From assembly GCA_025667525.1 (NCBI GenBank), contig CM046877.1:296666364-296730363 (forward strand): a stretch of DNA of 64,000 nucleotides. The letters run 5' to 3'. The translations under genes were made by a program, and so were the position numbers. This document shows positions 20,221 through 30,751 of this stretch, piece after piece (the first letter of the stretch is position 1; each line of letters begins with the position of its first letter). Below the pieces are notes generated by a model. The model did no database searches, had not been told where the DNA came from, and worked only from the letters and a program-made list of their open reading frames with translations. The stretch is from Glebionis coronaria (lineage: Eukaryota > Streptophyta > Magnoliopsida > Asterales > Asteraceae).

Positions 20221-23178
20221 GTGCGAAACTTGAAGGCAGACTTGGTAAAGCAAGGAAATGATTTGAGAGCCGACATGAGAAACACGTTGGATACCCAAAC
20301 TAATGATCTGAGGAACATGATGGCTAGTTTCTTCAATGGTAATCAACCCTCTTCTTCGGGTACTCTTCCGAGTAACACCGTTGCGAACCCAAGAGGGGAG
20401 ATGAAAGCAATCACTACTCGAAGTGGCAAAGGTACCAAGGAACCCGAGCTTCCTATACCTTCACCGGTGATTGTGACTAAGGAGAACGAGTCACCTGCTC
20501 CTATTCCTCATCCTTCTCCTTCTCCAAATTCTCCACCTCTTCCTTCTACCCCTCCTCCACCCGTGGTTGTGAGTGATCCTATTCTACCAAAGCCTTCCTC
20601 TTCTTCCAATATACCTTATCCATCTAGGTTGAGGAAAGAGAAGCAAAAGAGCAAGGATGATATTCAGGTTTCGAACTTCCTTAAAATGTTCAAACAATTG
20701 AATTTCAATATCTCCTTCGCTGAGGCTCTCGCTCACATGCCCAAATACGCGAAAATGTTTAAAGATCTTCTGAGCGACAAGGAAAAGCTCCTCGATATTG
20801 CCAACACCCAACTTAATGAGAATTGCTCTGCAGTGCTCTTAAGGAAATTGCCAACCAAGCTTGGTGATCCGGGTCGTTTTCTTATCCCTTGCAATTTCCC
20901 GGGAGTAGAGAATTGCATGGCCCTAGCCGATCTAGGTGCCAGTATTAATCTTATGCCTCTAAGTGTTTGGAAGCAATTATCTCTCCCAGAGCTAGTCCCC
21001 ACCAAAATGACTTTGGAATTGGCTAACCGTACGGTTGCTTATCCAGTGGGGATAGCCGAAGACGTCATTGTAGGAGTCGACAAATTCACCTTCCCTGCTG
21101 ATTTCGTTGTCGTCGACTACGAGATGGACCCCCGTGTGCCACTAATTGTTGGTCGTCCATTCTTGAGGACCGGTCGCACTCTCATCGATGTTGAAGCTGG
21201 TGAGCTTATCATGAGAGTGGGTGACGATAAAGTAGTCTTCAACATGGGAAAGCTTTCTAAACAACCTTATTCTTACGAGAGTGTTAATTGTATTGACGTT
21301 CTTGATGAGGCTTGTGAAGAACATTTCAAAGATACTTGTAAAAATATTCCTACCTCTCTTCCCAATGTTGAGACCGTTTCCTCTATCGACTCATCACTAT
21401 CTCTATTTGGAGAAAGTGATTTCCTTTGGAAAGATTTGGAAGCCACCATGGGAGATGTGCATTTAGACAATGACGATTCTACTACCAATTGGGATGAAGA
21501 TCTCAGTTTCATTGCTAACCTCCTCAAAGAAGACAATCCTTCCCCTCCATCTCCCACTGTCATTGCTATCGATACTCCGACTTCGAATACACCGCCCGTC
21601 GACAATCCTCCGGATCTAGAACTTAAGGAGTTGCCGCCCCATCTTGAGTATGTATTCCTTGAAGAAGAGAAGAAGTCGCCAGTCATCATTGCTAAGGATT
21701 TGAAGGATGAAGAGAAAGCCCGCCTTGTCGCTGTGTTGAAAGATCATAAGAAGGCTATCGCTTGGAAAATCTCGGATATTCGTGGAATTGATCCTCACTT
21801 CTGCACACACAAAATTCTCATGGAGGACGACTTTAAGCCCACTATTCAAAGCCAACGAAGGGTGAATCCAAAAATTCATGAAGTCATCAAAACAGAGGTT
21901 ATCAAACTTCTTGATGCGGGTATGATTTACCCTATTTTGGATTCACCATGGGTTAGTCCAATCCATTGTGTGCCCAAGAAGGGCGGAATAACCGTTGTTC
22001 CCAACGAACACAACGAGTTGATTCCCACTCGTCTCGTTACTGGGTGGAGAGTTTGTTTAGACTACCGCAAACTCAATGATGCCACGAGAAAGGATCATTT
22101 CCCTCTACCTTTTATGGACCAAATGCTTGAACGTTTAGCGGGTAATGAATATTACTGCTTTCTTGATGGTTTCTCGGGTTATTTCCAAATACCCATCGAT
22201 CCCCAAGATCAAGAGAAGACAACATTCACTTGTCCCTACGGCACATTTGCTTACAAAAGAATGCCTTTTGGCTTATGTAATGCGCCCGGGACTTTCCAAA
22301 GGTGTATGTTAGCTATCTTCCATGACATGGTTGAACATACCATGGAAGTCTTCATGGATGATTTCTCGGTCTTCGGGGATTCATTCTCTTCTTGCCTTGC
22401 CAATTTGGAACGTATGCTAAAGCGGTGCGAAGACACTCGCCTTGTTCTGAATTGGGAAAAATGCCATTTTATGGTAAAAGAAGGCATCGTGCTTGGACAT
22501 AAGATCTCGAAAGCCGGTCTTGAAGTAGACCGTGCTAAAGTCGATGTTATCGCAAAGTTGCCTCCACCTTCAACCGTGAAGGGTGTGAGAAGTTTTCTGG
22601 GTCATGCGGGCTTCTACCGTCGATTCATCAAAGATTTTTCTCAAATCGCTCGCCCGATGACCCACCTCTTGGAAAAAGATACTCCTTTTATCTTCTCCAA
22701 AGAGTGTCTTGAAGCCTTCAACTCGCTTAAGGATAAGCTAACTAAGGCACCCGTCTTGGTTACCCCTAATTGGGAGCTGCCTTTTGAGTTGATGTGCGAT
22801 GCTAGTGATTTTGCTATTGGAGCGGTTCTTGGACAAAGAGTGAACAAACACTTCCAACCGATCCATTACGCTAGCAAGACAATGACAGGGGCACAATTGC
22901 ATTATACGACAACCGAAAAAGAGCTTTTAGCTGTTGTTTATGCTTTTGAAAAATTCCGCCCCTATCTTGTCCTTTCTACTACAATCGTGTATACCGATCA
23001 TTCCACGCTGAAGTACTTGTTGACAAAGCAAGATTCCAAACCAAGACTTCTTCGCTGGGTTTTGCTGCTCCAGGAATTTAAAATCAAAATTCGCGATAAA
23101 AAAGGAGCAGAAAACTTAGCCGCGGACCATCTTAGCAGACTTGAGGATCCTTACCAAGGGGATCATCCGAACAAATAA
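20221..23178 (+). CDS. Element E protease, reverse transcriptase and RNase H
   Basis: This is the direct in-frame continuation of gag after the TAG. A Pro-rich linker leads to protease (ALADLGASINLMPL near residue 235, VPLIVGRPFLRTGRTLIDV), then to reverse transcriptase from about residue 540. Motifs are WVSPIHCVPKKGG, RVCLDYRKLNDATRKDHFPL, GFSGYFQIPI and the catalytic VFMDDFSVFG (FMDD). RNase H follows, with LMCDASDFAIGAVLGQ and YTDHSTLKYL. These enzymes cut the polyprotein, copy the RNA into DNA and remove the RNA strand inside the particle. The frame ends at TAA 23176-23178 where C and D have a Glu codon, and it is open again right after. The given start is not a true initiation site. Confidence 0.95.
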   Translation: MRNLKADLVKQGNDLRADMRNTLDTQTNDLRNMMASFFNGNQPSSSGTLPSNTVANPRGEMKAITTRSGKGTKEPELPIPSPVIVTKENESPAPIPHPSPSPNSPPLPSTPPPPVVVSDPILPKPSSSSNIPYPSRLRKEKQKSKDDIQVSNFLKMFKQLNFNISFAEALAHMPKYAKMFKDLLSDKEKLLDIANTQLNENCSAVLLRKLPTKLGDPGRFLIPCNFPGVENCMALADLGASINLMPLSVWKQLSLPELVPTKMTLELANRTVAYPVGIAEDVIVGVDKFTFPADFVVVDYEMDPRVPLIVGRPFLRTGRTLIDVEAGELIMRVGDDKVVFNMGKLSKQPYSYESVNCIDVLDEACEEHFKDTCKNIPTSLPNVETVSSIDSSLSLFGESDFLWKDLEATMGDVHLDNDDSTTNWDEDLSFIANLLKEDNPSPPSPTVIAIDTPTSNTPPVDNPPDLELKELPPHLEYVFLEEEKKSPVIIAKDLKDEEKARLVAVLKDHKKAIAWKISDIRGIDPHFCTHKILMEDDFKPTIQSQRRVNPKIHEVIKTEVIKLLDAGMIYPILDSPWVSPIHCVPKKGGITVVPNEHNELIPTRLVTGWRVCLDYRKLNDATRKDHFPLPFMDQMLERLAGNEYYCFLDGFSGYFQIPIDPQDQEKTTFTCPYGTFAYKRMPFGLCNAPGTFQRCMLAIFHDMVEHTMEVFMDDFSVFGDSFSSCLANLERMLKRCEDTRLVLNWEKCHFMVKEGIVLGHKISKAGLEVDRAKVDVIAKLPPPSTVKGVRSFLGHAGFYRRFIKDFSQIARPMTHLLEKDTPFIFSKECLEAFNSLKDKLTKAPVLVTPNWELPFELMCDASDFAIGAVLGQRVNKHFQPIHYASKTMTGAQLHYTTTEKELLAVVYAFEKFRPYLVLSTTIVYTDHSTLKYLLTKQDSKPRLLRWVLLLQEFKIKIRDKKGAENLAADHLSRLEDPYQGDHPNK

Positions 23179-23196
23179 ATCAATGATTCTTTTCCC

Positions 23197-24525
23197 TTGG
23201 AGACCTTAATGTCTATAAATTCGAAGTCGAATGAAACCCCGTGGTTTGCGGACTTTGCAAACTACTTGGCGGGTGGAATTCTCAAGGAAGGGTTGACGTC
23301 TCAACAAAAGAAAAAGTTCTTCACCGACATCAAGACTTACTTTTGGGACGACCCTTACCTATTCAAACAATGTGCCGACCTGATTATCCGCCGTTGTGTT
23401 GACGGACCGGCAGCGTCTGAAATCCTTGATTCTTGCCACAAAGGACCCACCGGTGGTCACTTTGGTCCCAACTACACCGCCAAAAAAGTGTTTGACTCGG
23501 GATTTTATTGGCCCTCCATATATCGTGACGCTCACGATATGGTTAAAAGATGTGATGTTTGCCAAAAACAAGGCACGATCACACATAAAGACGAGATGCC
23601 TCAAAATTTCATACAAGAATGTGAAATCTTTGATGTTTGGGGTATCGACTTTATGGGGCCATTCCCTTCTTCTAAAGGAAACAAATACATCCTTGTAGCC
23701 GTTGACTACGTCTCCAAATGGGTTGAAGCCAAAGCTTTACCCACTAATGACGCAAGGGTGGTTTGTAACTTTTTGAAAGCTCTATTCGCTAGATTCGGTG
23801 TGCCTCGTGCCATTATTAGTGATCGTGGGACTCATTTTTGCAATGACCAATTCGCAAGAGTCATGGCTAAGTACGGTGTAAATCATCGTCTTTCCACAGC
23901 CTACCACCCACAAACTAATGGCCAGGCTGAAATATCCAACCGAGGACTTAAGCGAATTTTGGAACGAACCGTGGGAGAGCATCGTGCCTCATGGGCTGAT
24001 AAACTTGATGATGCTTTGTGGGCTTTCCGTACTGCTTACAAGACCCCGATCGGCTGTACGCCTTATCGTCTTGTGTACGGGAAAGCGTGCCACCTCCCCA
24101 TTGAGTTGGAGCACAAGGCTTATTGGGCCTTGAAGTGGGCTAATTTTGATATCAACAAAGCCGGTAACCTACGCAAAATCCAACTCAATGAGCTCAATAA
24201 ACTCCGTAATGAGGCTTATGAAAATTCTTTGATCTATAAGGAAAGAACTAAGCTCATTCACGACTCCAAGATCAAAAACCGAGAGTTCCATGTTGGAGAC
24301 AAAGTCTTACTTTTTAACTCTCGGTTGAAAATCTTCTCGGGAAAGCTCAAATCTCGTTGGTCCGGCCCATTCACCATTGCCCAAATTTTTCCATATGGTA
24401 CTCTCGAGCTCGCTCAACCTAATGGACCTAATTTTAAGGTGAATGGCCAACGAGTGAAGTTGTACTTTGGTGAGGACACCTCTCAGGAGGTGATTCCATC
24501 CCTCACCACGTTCCCCATGAACTAA
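23197..24525 (+). CDS. Element E integrase
   Basis: The frame is the same as protease-RT and is open from 23179. The N-terminal zinc-binding part has [13 protein letters not shown] and CDVC. The catalytic core shows the three acidic residues in [22 protein letters not shown] and [13 protein letters not shown]. The C-terminal part has [12 protein letters not shown] and [17 protein letters not shown]. It ends FPMN at 24525, without a chromodomain, as is usual for Athila-like elements. It joins the cDNA ends to chromosomal DNA in the nucleus. No break is seen within it. In a working element it would be released from the gag-pol polyprotein rather than started at its own Met. Confidence 0.95.
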   Translation: METLMSINSKSNETPWFADFANYLAGGILKEGLTSQQKKKFFTDIKTYFWDDPYLFKQCADLIIRRCVDGPAASEILDSCHKGPTGGHFGPNYTAKKVFDSGFYWPSIYRDAHDMVKRCDVCQKQGTITHKDEMPQNFIQECEIFDVWGIDFMGPFPSSKGNKYILVAVDYVSKWVEAKALPTNDARVVCNFLKALFARFGVPRAIISDRGTHFCNDQFARVMAKYGVNHRLSTAYHPQTNGQAEISNRGLKRILERTVGEHRASWADKLDDALWAFRTAYKTPIGCTPYRLVYGKACHLPIELEHKAYWALKWANFDINKAGNLRKIQLNELNKLRNEAYENSLIYKERTKLIHDSKIKNREFHVGDKVLLFNSRLKIFSGKLKSRWSGPFTIAQIFPYGTLELAQPNGPNFKVNGQRVKLYFGEDTSQEVIPSLTTFPMN

Positions 24526-24533
24526 TTTTGGGT

Positions 24534-24553
24534 CGAGTCAGGCTCGTGACTCG
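24534..24553 (+). other. Post-integrase hairpin, element E
   Basis: CGAGTCA and TGACTCG form a 7-bp stem with a 6-base loop, eight bases after the integrase stop. It is followed by GTTATCAAAAACAAG. Confidence 0.7.
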
Positions 24554-24838
24554 GTTATCAAAAACAAGCGCTCCTCGGGAGGCAGCCCGAGTATCTATCC
24601 TTTTATGTTTTAACCCCCTAAGTGTAGGGGAGCCTCTATAGAGTGTTTGTATTTGTGTGGTGATGTGATTACAGGGATTAGTGCACTCTTGGAAACTTTG
24701 AAGAACCGTGCTCCCGTGTTATCCGAAATCCGGTTCTATCTCTCAACTATCGTGATTCAATTTTCTTCATACTCACATTTGAAATTGATCACTTTAGTCG
24801 TCCCATCCTTAACTTGAGTTAACCAACGTGCACAATGT

Positions 24839-24910
24839 CATAAGTGTAGGGGAAACTTTTCCCACATGCTTAAACATTGAGGACAATGTTTATCTTAAGT
24901 GTAGGGGGGA
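24839..24910 (+). promoter_or_regulatory. Hairpin flanked by polypurine-like tracts, element E
   Basis: AAACATTG/CAATGTTT (24872-24891, loop AGGA) lies between TAAGTGTAGGGGAAA (24841-24855) and TTAAGTGTAGGGGGGA (24895-24910). Both tracts match the terminal tract at 26451-26464 in the phrase AAGTGTAGGGG. Confidence 0.65.
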
Positions 24911-26450
24911 CTTCTATCGAAGTTTTAAGTGGACTTTTCCATGAAAATGCCTTCTATTAACCGGAAAATCATCTTTTTCAACATTTTTCAAATTTTTTAT
25001 TAACTTTGGCCATTTAGTCGTAATTTTTAAATTTTTATCGTTGCTTTCATATGTATATATCCCGCAATAAAGTCAGAAATATTAATAAAGTGGTGTAGCT
25101 AGTTTAGAAGTCTTTGACATATTAGGCCCGTTGCGTTTATTTTGACTCAACCCGAATAGACTTATCCAAGTTTATTCTAGCTAGTATCCTTAACCATGTA
25201 GACCTTAATTGGTTTATTAGGCTAAGTATCCACGAGTCTCATTACTTGAGATTTTAAATTGTGGAGGACGAGAAATGATAGAGTCAATTATAAGTCGGTA
25301 TTCTTGCACAAGCTCACTTGGTGTAATTATTTGCCTATTCTCCCATCACTTGCTAATAAATTATCTGCAATAAGTAAGGTCGTACGATTTGAAAAGTTAC
25401 TTAGCTTCTAGCCCAAGATCGTTTAAAAGTTGCTCGGTAATGATAAGAGTTCATAGCCAAGGCATAACTTATGAAGCGGGGCGCGAAGATTGGCGAGTCC
25501 GAAAAGGCCCTAACAAGGCATGAGGATTCCATTTTATTGCTAAAGATCCAAGGTGATGTGAAAAGCATTATTCCTAAAATCAATATGAAGGATCAAGACT
25601 CACGACGAAAAGCAATCAACTTCCATAAGATCATGGAGAAGTCTATCCGAAAAGACCCTAACAAGGTATGAGGATAAATAGATCCAAGTCCGAAAAGGAG
25701 GCGGATCGTTGTATCTCAAAATCCCAAATAGAGATTGAAGAAATAATCATGAAGTCGTGGTCAACAAAGTTGGAGTACCCCTCAAAAGTCTCCAAGTGAA
25801 GAAACTCTATTACGATGAGAAGACCATTATCTCAAGCACGTCTCTCAAGATATGAAGTATGAAGTACATGCCAAATATCGGCCCGAGAAAGGTCTCAAAT
25901 CGTGAACCAAGTTATGCCAAGATATGAACTTTTTGATATCCCGAGAAGCAGTTTTAAAAGATTTTGTCCTTTAGCTAACTATTAATCAAATCGTCCTACT
26001 TTGCTTTCAGCCCTAATAAACTATCGAAATAAGTCCAAAAATGCATCTTCATGATCATTCTAAGACAAAAATAAAATAAAAGAGATACACCTAGGAATAA
26101 GGGAGTTTAAGCATTTAATTAAGCCATGTGTGTAAGTATTTGATTTGCTAACTAATAATAACAATGATCTCGTTTTTAAGCTTAGTTTGGGGAACGTGAA
26201 ACTTGAGGGTGATAAATCTTCGCAGCACCAAAGCCCTAATGTAAGTCATTGATTTCTTTACAAGTTATTTCCATGTAGCTATTTTCAAGTGAAAATGGTT
26301 TTCTATCCTTTTGTTTCCTTTAAAGTTTAATTTCTTTTAAGTACTTTAATATTTGTTAGTAGTATTTTAATAAGGGCAAGGTTGATTAATTATGAGAAAA
26401 GTGTAAAATTGCTTTATCACTAAGCATTGCATGAGGGCATGGCAATGGTT

Positions 26451-26464
26451 AAGTGTAGGGGATT
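26451..26464 (+). promoter_or_regulatory. Terminal polypurine tract of element E
   Basis: AAGTGTAGGGGATT lies directly before the 3' LTR at 26465 and primes plus-strand DNA. Confidence 0.85.
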
Positions 26465-28047
26465 TGATAGGTGTGTGAACACCCATCTTTTTACCACTTA
26501 ATTCTGGCTAAAACGAGACCAAAACACGTATTTAGTATCATTTGTTTGGAATTATGCGTGGTTTTTGTGTTTATTGTGTTTTCAGAGCCAACCGGATGGA
26601 TAATGGAGAAAACATGGGATTGCATGGGATTTATCGAAGAAAAAGACTCAAGATAAAGTCTATTGTCCAATAGATGCAAAAGATTTGAAGTCACTGGGCC
26701 TATTCGAAGATTTATCGAAGAAAAGGACCAAAGATGGAAGATTTACATAAGTCGAAGAAACTCAAGTCTATTAAACGAAGAAATTAAAAGACGAGTTGAA
26801 TTTAATCGACGACAAATCCCGAATCAGAATCGAAAACGTCAACTTTTCTGAAAAGAGGAGAAGACAAGAAGAACGGGAAAAAGCCCACTCACCAACCAAA
26901 AGACAAGGCTATAAATAGCCCTCCCCTCACACATTTAGGCAGTTACTAGTTAATTTTAGTTTTTCTCTCCTCCACCTTTTTCTCCCTAGTTCGTCTCATC
27001 ACCATCACCATTAGGGTGATTGGTGATTTTTAATCTTTGTTTTTTCCAATCTTGTTGTTTTAATCTTTGTTTGATCTTGTTAAAACATTAATCATTCAAT
27101 ACAAGTTCTTTGTTTAATCTTTCCATTTCATCTTGTTCATCATCATCTTTATCCTCAAGTTCTTAAGTTTTTATTTTTCTTGATTTGATCTTCAAAAGTT
27201 GTTGGGATTTGTGTTTTTGTTGATGGGATTTGTAGTTTATGGTTAGTAGATGCTTTGTGATTGATTTATTTAAGCTTTTGGTGAAAAACTTGGTGATTTT
27301 TGGATTAAAACTGATTTTCCTTGTTCTTCGGGTAAACTACTGTTCTTGAATCCCCAGACTTCCGAACGAAGCAAAAGTTCCGGATGAACAGTAAGTTCCG
27401 AATGAGTTTATTTCTAAAAAGTTCCGAATGAGTCTAGATGTTCCGAATGAGTAAAACTTCCGAATGAACCACAAAGTTCCGGACGAAGCAAAACTTCCGA
27501 ATGAACAGTAAGTTCCGGATGAACCAAAAACTTCCGAATCAGTAGAAAGTTCCGAATGAAATGAAAAGTTCCGAATGAAGGTTTATTTTCCAAAAACTTC
27601 CGAATCAGTCCAATCTTCCGAATGAGCACTAAAGTTCCGAATGAAGGTAAAGTTCCGAATGAACCTAAAGTTCCGAATGAAGGGTAACTTCCGGATGAAT
27701 CAAAGTTCCGAATGAAGGTTAAAACTTCCGAATAAATTTCTGTTAGTGTTACTGATTTACTGTTTATCTGTTTCTTTACTTTTATTTCACAATTTATATT
27801 TTATATTTCAACTTTAATTTTAATTTTAATTTTAATCTTAATTTCAATTTTAATTCAAGTCTTTATTAATTGTCATTAAAGTAATTATCTTTGATTTGAA
27901 TTTCCAATTTATTACATTTTAACATTAAGTAGATTAGAAAAACCAAACCCTTTTATTTGATAACCAAGAACAATCATTCCACTTAAGACTGAGATCAATT
28001 CGAGAGGACTGTGAGAGAATTAGAACCCATAGAAAAATCTTGTATCA
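26465..28047 (+). repeat. 3' LTR of element E
   Basis: It is almost identical to 17042-18625, with about ten substitutions and one 1-bp gap noticed by eye. A TATA box is at 26909-26918 and the TTCCGAATGA array is at 27360-27733. Confidence 0.95.
27360..27733 (+). repeat. TTCCGAATGA array, 3' LTR of E
   Basis: This is the second copy of the array at 17937-18312, with the same spacing and a handful of base differences. Confidence 0.9.
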
Positions 28048-28052
28048 ATGTT

Positions 28053-28777
28053 TATAACTCTTTCTGAAATGCATTCTAGCCAAATCCCGATTCTGGCAAA
28101 TTTTTGTTTGGAGAAGAAAGACACGTGTCATGCTGTAGTTGGTGGAGAATTTGTACACGGATCATTATCCATTTCTTCAAATATGATTGGCCAAAAGGAA
28201 GAGTTGTGGATCACACTGTTGTGATTGGCTTAATTAATGTGTCGGCTGTGAGTGGGGTGAGGTGGTGACCCGTGTCACCCTTTTCCTTGCTTCTCATTGG
28301 TTGAAACCCTTTCACATGGATTAAGCCTCAAAATACTTTGCAAAGTTGGCAGTTTTAGCCCCTTGACTTGGCAGATTGCTAATTTGAGCTAGAATCTTTA
28401 TTCCTTTGGCAAAAATGATCCTTCAACTTGTAATCTTGCTTCTTTTGACCCTTTGACTTGGTTGACTTGATAGTTGACCATGTTTGACTTTGATCTTGAC
28501 TTTGACAAATGTTTACTTTTAGTCCTTCATCTTTGAAATGTTGTCAAGATAGGTCCTTTGTCTTCAAAGTCTTGTCACTCTTGATCCTTCTTTGTCTTTT
28601 TCATCCAATTAAGCTTGGTTTTCTCCTTGTTTGCTTGAAAATGCATCCTTCTTACCTATTTGTACACAAACATAGAACATACCACATAATACTGCTTTTA
28701 TAGCAAAAAAGTTAGGTATTTGCTATGTGTTTTAGGGTGTTTTGTTGATTAATTGATATGAGTTTTTGCTCATATCA
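28053..28777 (-). repeat. Element D 3' LTR, inner piece (U3)
   Basis: It continues the D LTR after E and matches 51574-52299. On the minus strand it starts at 28777 with a perfect 9-bp hairpin, TGATATGAG/CTCATATCA (28754-28762 with 28769-28777). It holds repeated phrases of the type TTTTAGTCCTTCATCTTTGA. Confidence 0.92.
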
Positions 28778-28791
28778 AATCCCCTACACTT
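28778..28791 (-). promoter_or_regulatory. Terminal polypurine tract of element D
   Basis: The minus strand reads AAGTGTAGGGGATT directly before the LTR, identical to the tract of E. Confidence 0.85.
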
Positions 28792-30382
28792 GAACATTGT
28801 CATGTCCTCATGCAATGCTATATTTCAAAGCACAAATTTACATTCTCCTCATAATTAATCCACCTTGGCCATTATGGAATGCATCTACACTACTCTACAC
28901 TATATGATGCATGATTTTGATTTTTAACAATGCAATGCACAAAATACAATTCTATTTATATCTTTTTAGATTTTCTTGAAATGGTTTTGATGGAAATAAC
29001 TCATAAAGAATTCGATGACTTTGATTAGGTCTTGGGTACCATGGATACTTATCACCCTCAAGTTTCACTTTCCCATACCAAGCTTAAAAAATGGGATCAT
29101 TGTATTCACAAGTAAAAAGTGCATCAACTTATTCATGACAATTAAATGTGGAACCGGTTATTAGTTGAGCAAAGTGCTTGTGGGCAAATTTGTCATTATT
29201 TCAAGCGTGAAGTATAAGAAATGCAAAATCCAAAAATAAGGAAGCACGGTTTTAATCCTAAGTAATCCTCTCATCCATTACTTGAAAAACCGCTCACAAT
29301 TAATATAAGTCCGTTTCAAGAGTAATAAGTCATTCGTTTTATGTGTAAAATCCTCATGTCATGCTTTCATAAGTAGCTACACACTCGCTAAGGAAAGAAA
29401 AATACAACTCACGCAATAATTTACATCCTCCATCTTTTTGAGACTTTGGATCTTCAACCCCGCAACCCATCAAGGTAATATTGGATTGGAGCAATCTATC
29501 GAATCCCCGCAACCCGTCAAGGTAATATTGGAATTCAATAGTCACTATAATTAACACCACACTGCCCCTCTTGGGAGTCTTGTATAATTATTTTTTTCCT
29601 TTTTTTTCTTTTTCTTTTTCTCTTTTTTTTCTAGCCACTCATTTTTTTATAAGCCGCTCTTATTTTTCTTTATTCCTCACAAAGAAAGTAGAAAAGAATA
29701 AAAGGAAAAACACCCGCTAAATATTTAGCATGACATAAGTCTAGTACACATAAACCGTTCTAACTTAGAATCTTAAGACGTACTTATATCACCATGAATG
29801 ATTAGACAAAAATGCATAAGAGATTACAAACTGATTAAAACCGTTCTTGATTATTTATTAACATCTATACATGCGAAGAAAATAGAGGTTAAGAAGAGAA
29901 AGGTTTAGCCACAAGTAATTATCGTGAAGTTTATCTAGCCCTTTTATACTTGCTTCAACTCTATCATTTCCCATTCTCCACAAATTTAAAATCTCAAATA
30001 ATGAGAGTGGTGGATGCTTAGCCTGATAGACCAATGAAGGACTACATGGTTAAGGATACTAGCTAGAGAATGCTAAGATAAGCAAACTCGGGTTGAGTCA
30101 AAATATCCATGGCGGGCCTAATATGTCAAAGAAATCTAAATTTGTTAAACCATGTCCTTATTATATTTTTTCCTTTTTATATCTTTTTGATGAAAAACAA
30201 AAGAAGAAATATATACAATGCAAATGTGTTACGCAAATGAAAAATGATTGATGCAAAAATTATGAATGCATATTTTTGGTGGCCAAAGTAGATCAAAAAT
30301 TTGAAAAATGTTTGAAAAATTAATTTTCCATGTTATCATGAAGAACAATGACAAGCTCTAGGTAAGGTCACTTCGCTAGAAG

Positions 30383-30421
30383 ACCCCCCTACACTTAAGC
30401 TAAACATTGTCCTCAATGTTT
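30383..30421 (-). promoter_or_regulatory. Hairpin and internal polypurine tract, element D
   Basis: AAACATTG/CAATGTTT occupies 30402-30421. On its downstream side in the sense direction is AAGTGTAGGGGGG (30383-30396). Confidence 0.65.
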
Positions 30422-30720
30422 AAGAGCATGGAAGTATAAAAACTTCTCCTACACTTATGACAATGAATAGACTTTGCTTAACCCAAATTAAGGAAAGATC
30501 AACTATTGGTGAATTCATGTTTAAGCACAAGGTGTCTATGAAAAATCACAATAGTAACGAAGTGAACCAGATACAAGGGCCTCCTCCATAAGCTCCAAAG
30601 CGTGAAATGAGTGAGCAACCCTACAAACAACATGAAGACAAAAGAAGGTCTCCCCTACACTTATCCTCAATTCTATACCCTATAACACTCTAAACCTAGT
30701 TATACGATGCTTGAGTTAAG

Positions 30721-30738
30721 GAGTCTCTAGCTCGACTC
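30721..30738 (-). other. Post-integrase hairpin, element D
   Basis: GAGTC and GACTC form a 5-bp stem just beyond the integrase stop. It is weaker than in C and E but in the same place. Confidence 0.5.
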
Positions 30739-30751
30739 GTCCCTCAATGAA

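Larger units (their letters stand above)
24526..26464 (+). other. Element E 3' untranslated region
   Basis: There is no convincing gene in 1.9 kb. It holds the hairpin at 24534, polypurine-like tracts near 24618, 24841 and 24895, the hairpin at 24872, a block GAGGACGAGAAATGATAGAG near 25264 shared with A, and a block TCTAGCTAGTATCCTTAACCATG near 25177 shared (inverted) with D and in part with C. A short duplicated phrase, TCCGAAAAG with CCTAACAAGG, occurs near 25498 and 25648. No envelope-like ORF is present. Confidence 0.75.
17042..28047 (+). mobile_element. Element E, young near-complete Athila-like retrotransposon (11.0 kb)
   Basis: E begins TGATAGGTG, ends TTGTATCA and is flanked by ATGTT (17037-17041 and 28048-28052). 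It has two LTRs of 1,584 and 1,583 bp, a tRNA-Asp type PBS, one gag-pol frame, a 1.9-kb untranslated region and a polypurine tract. About ten differences separate the LTRs by eye, which points to a recent insertion. The coding frame is broken only by TAG at 20215 and TAA at 23176. It has no ORF between integrase and 3' LTR, where many Athila elements have an envelope-like gene. Confidence 0.95.
28792..30751 (-). other. Element D 3' untranslated region
   Basis: This is about 2 kb without a gene. It holds a poly-T tract (29588-29632), a tandem phrase CCCCGCAACCC near 29457 and 29505, the shared block near 30046-30108 and the conserved GAAATGATAGAGT (minus strand) near 29958-29970. A hairpin with polypurine tract is at 30383-30421 and the post-integrase hairpin at 30721-30738. 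The order is the same as in E. Confidence 0.7.

Noticed and set aside
28509..28703. A 64-codon ORF in D's U3, also at 52031-52225
   Set aside because: It is an LTR duplicate without independent evidence, lying in the degenerate phrase repeats.
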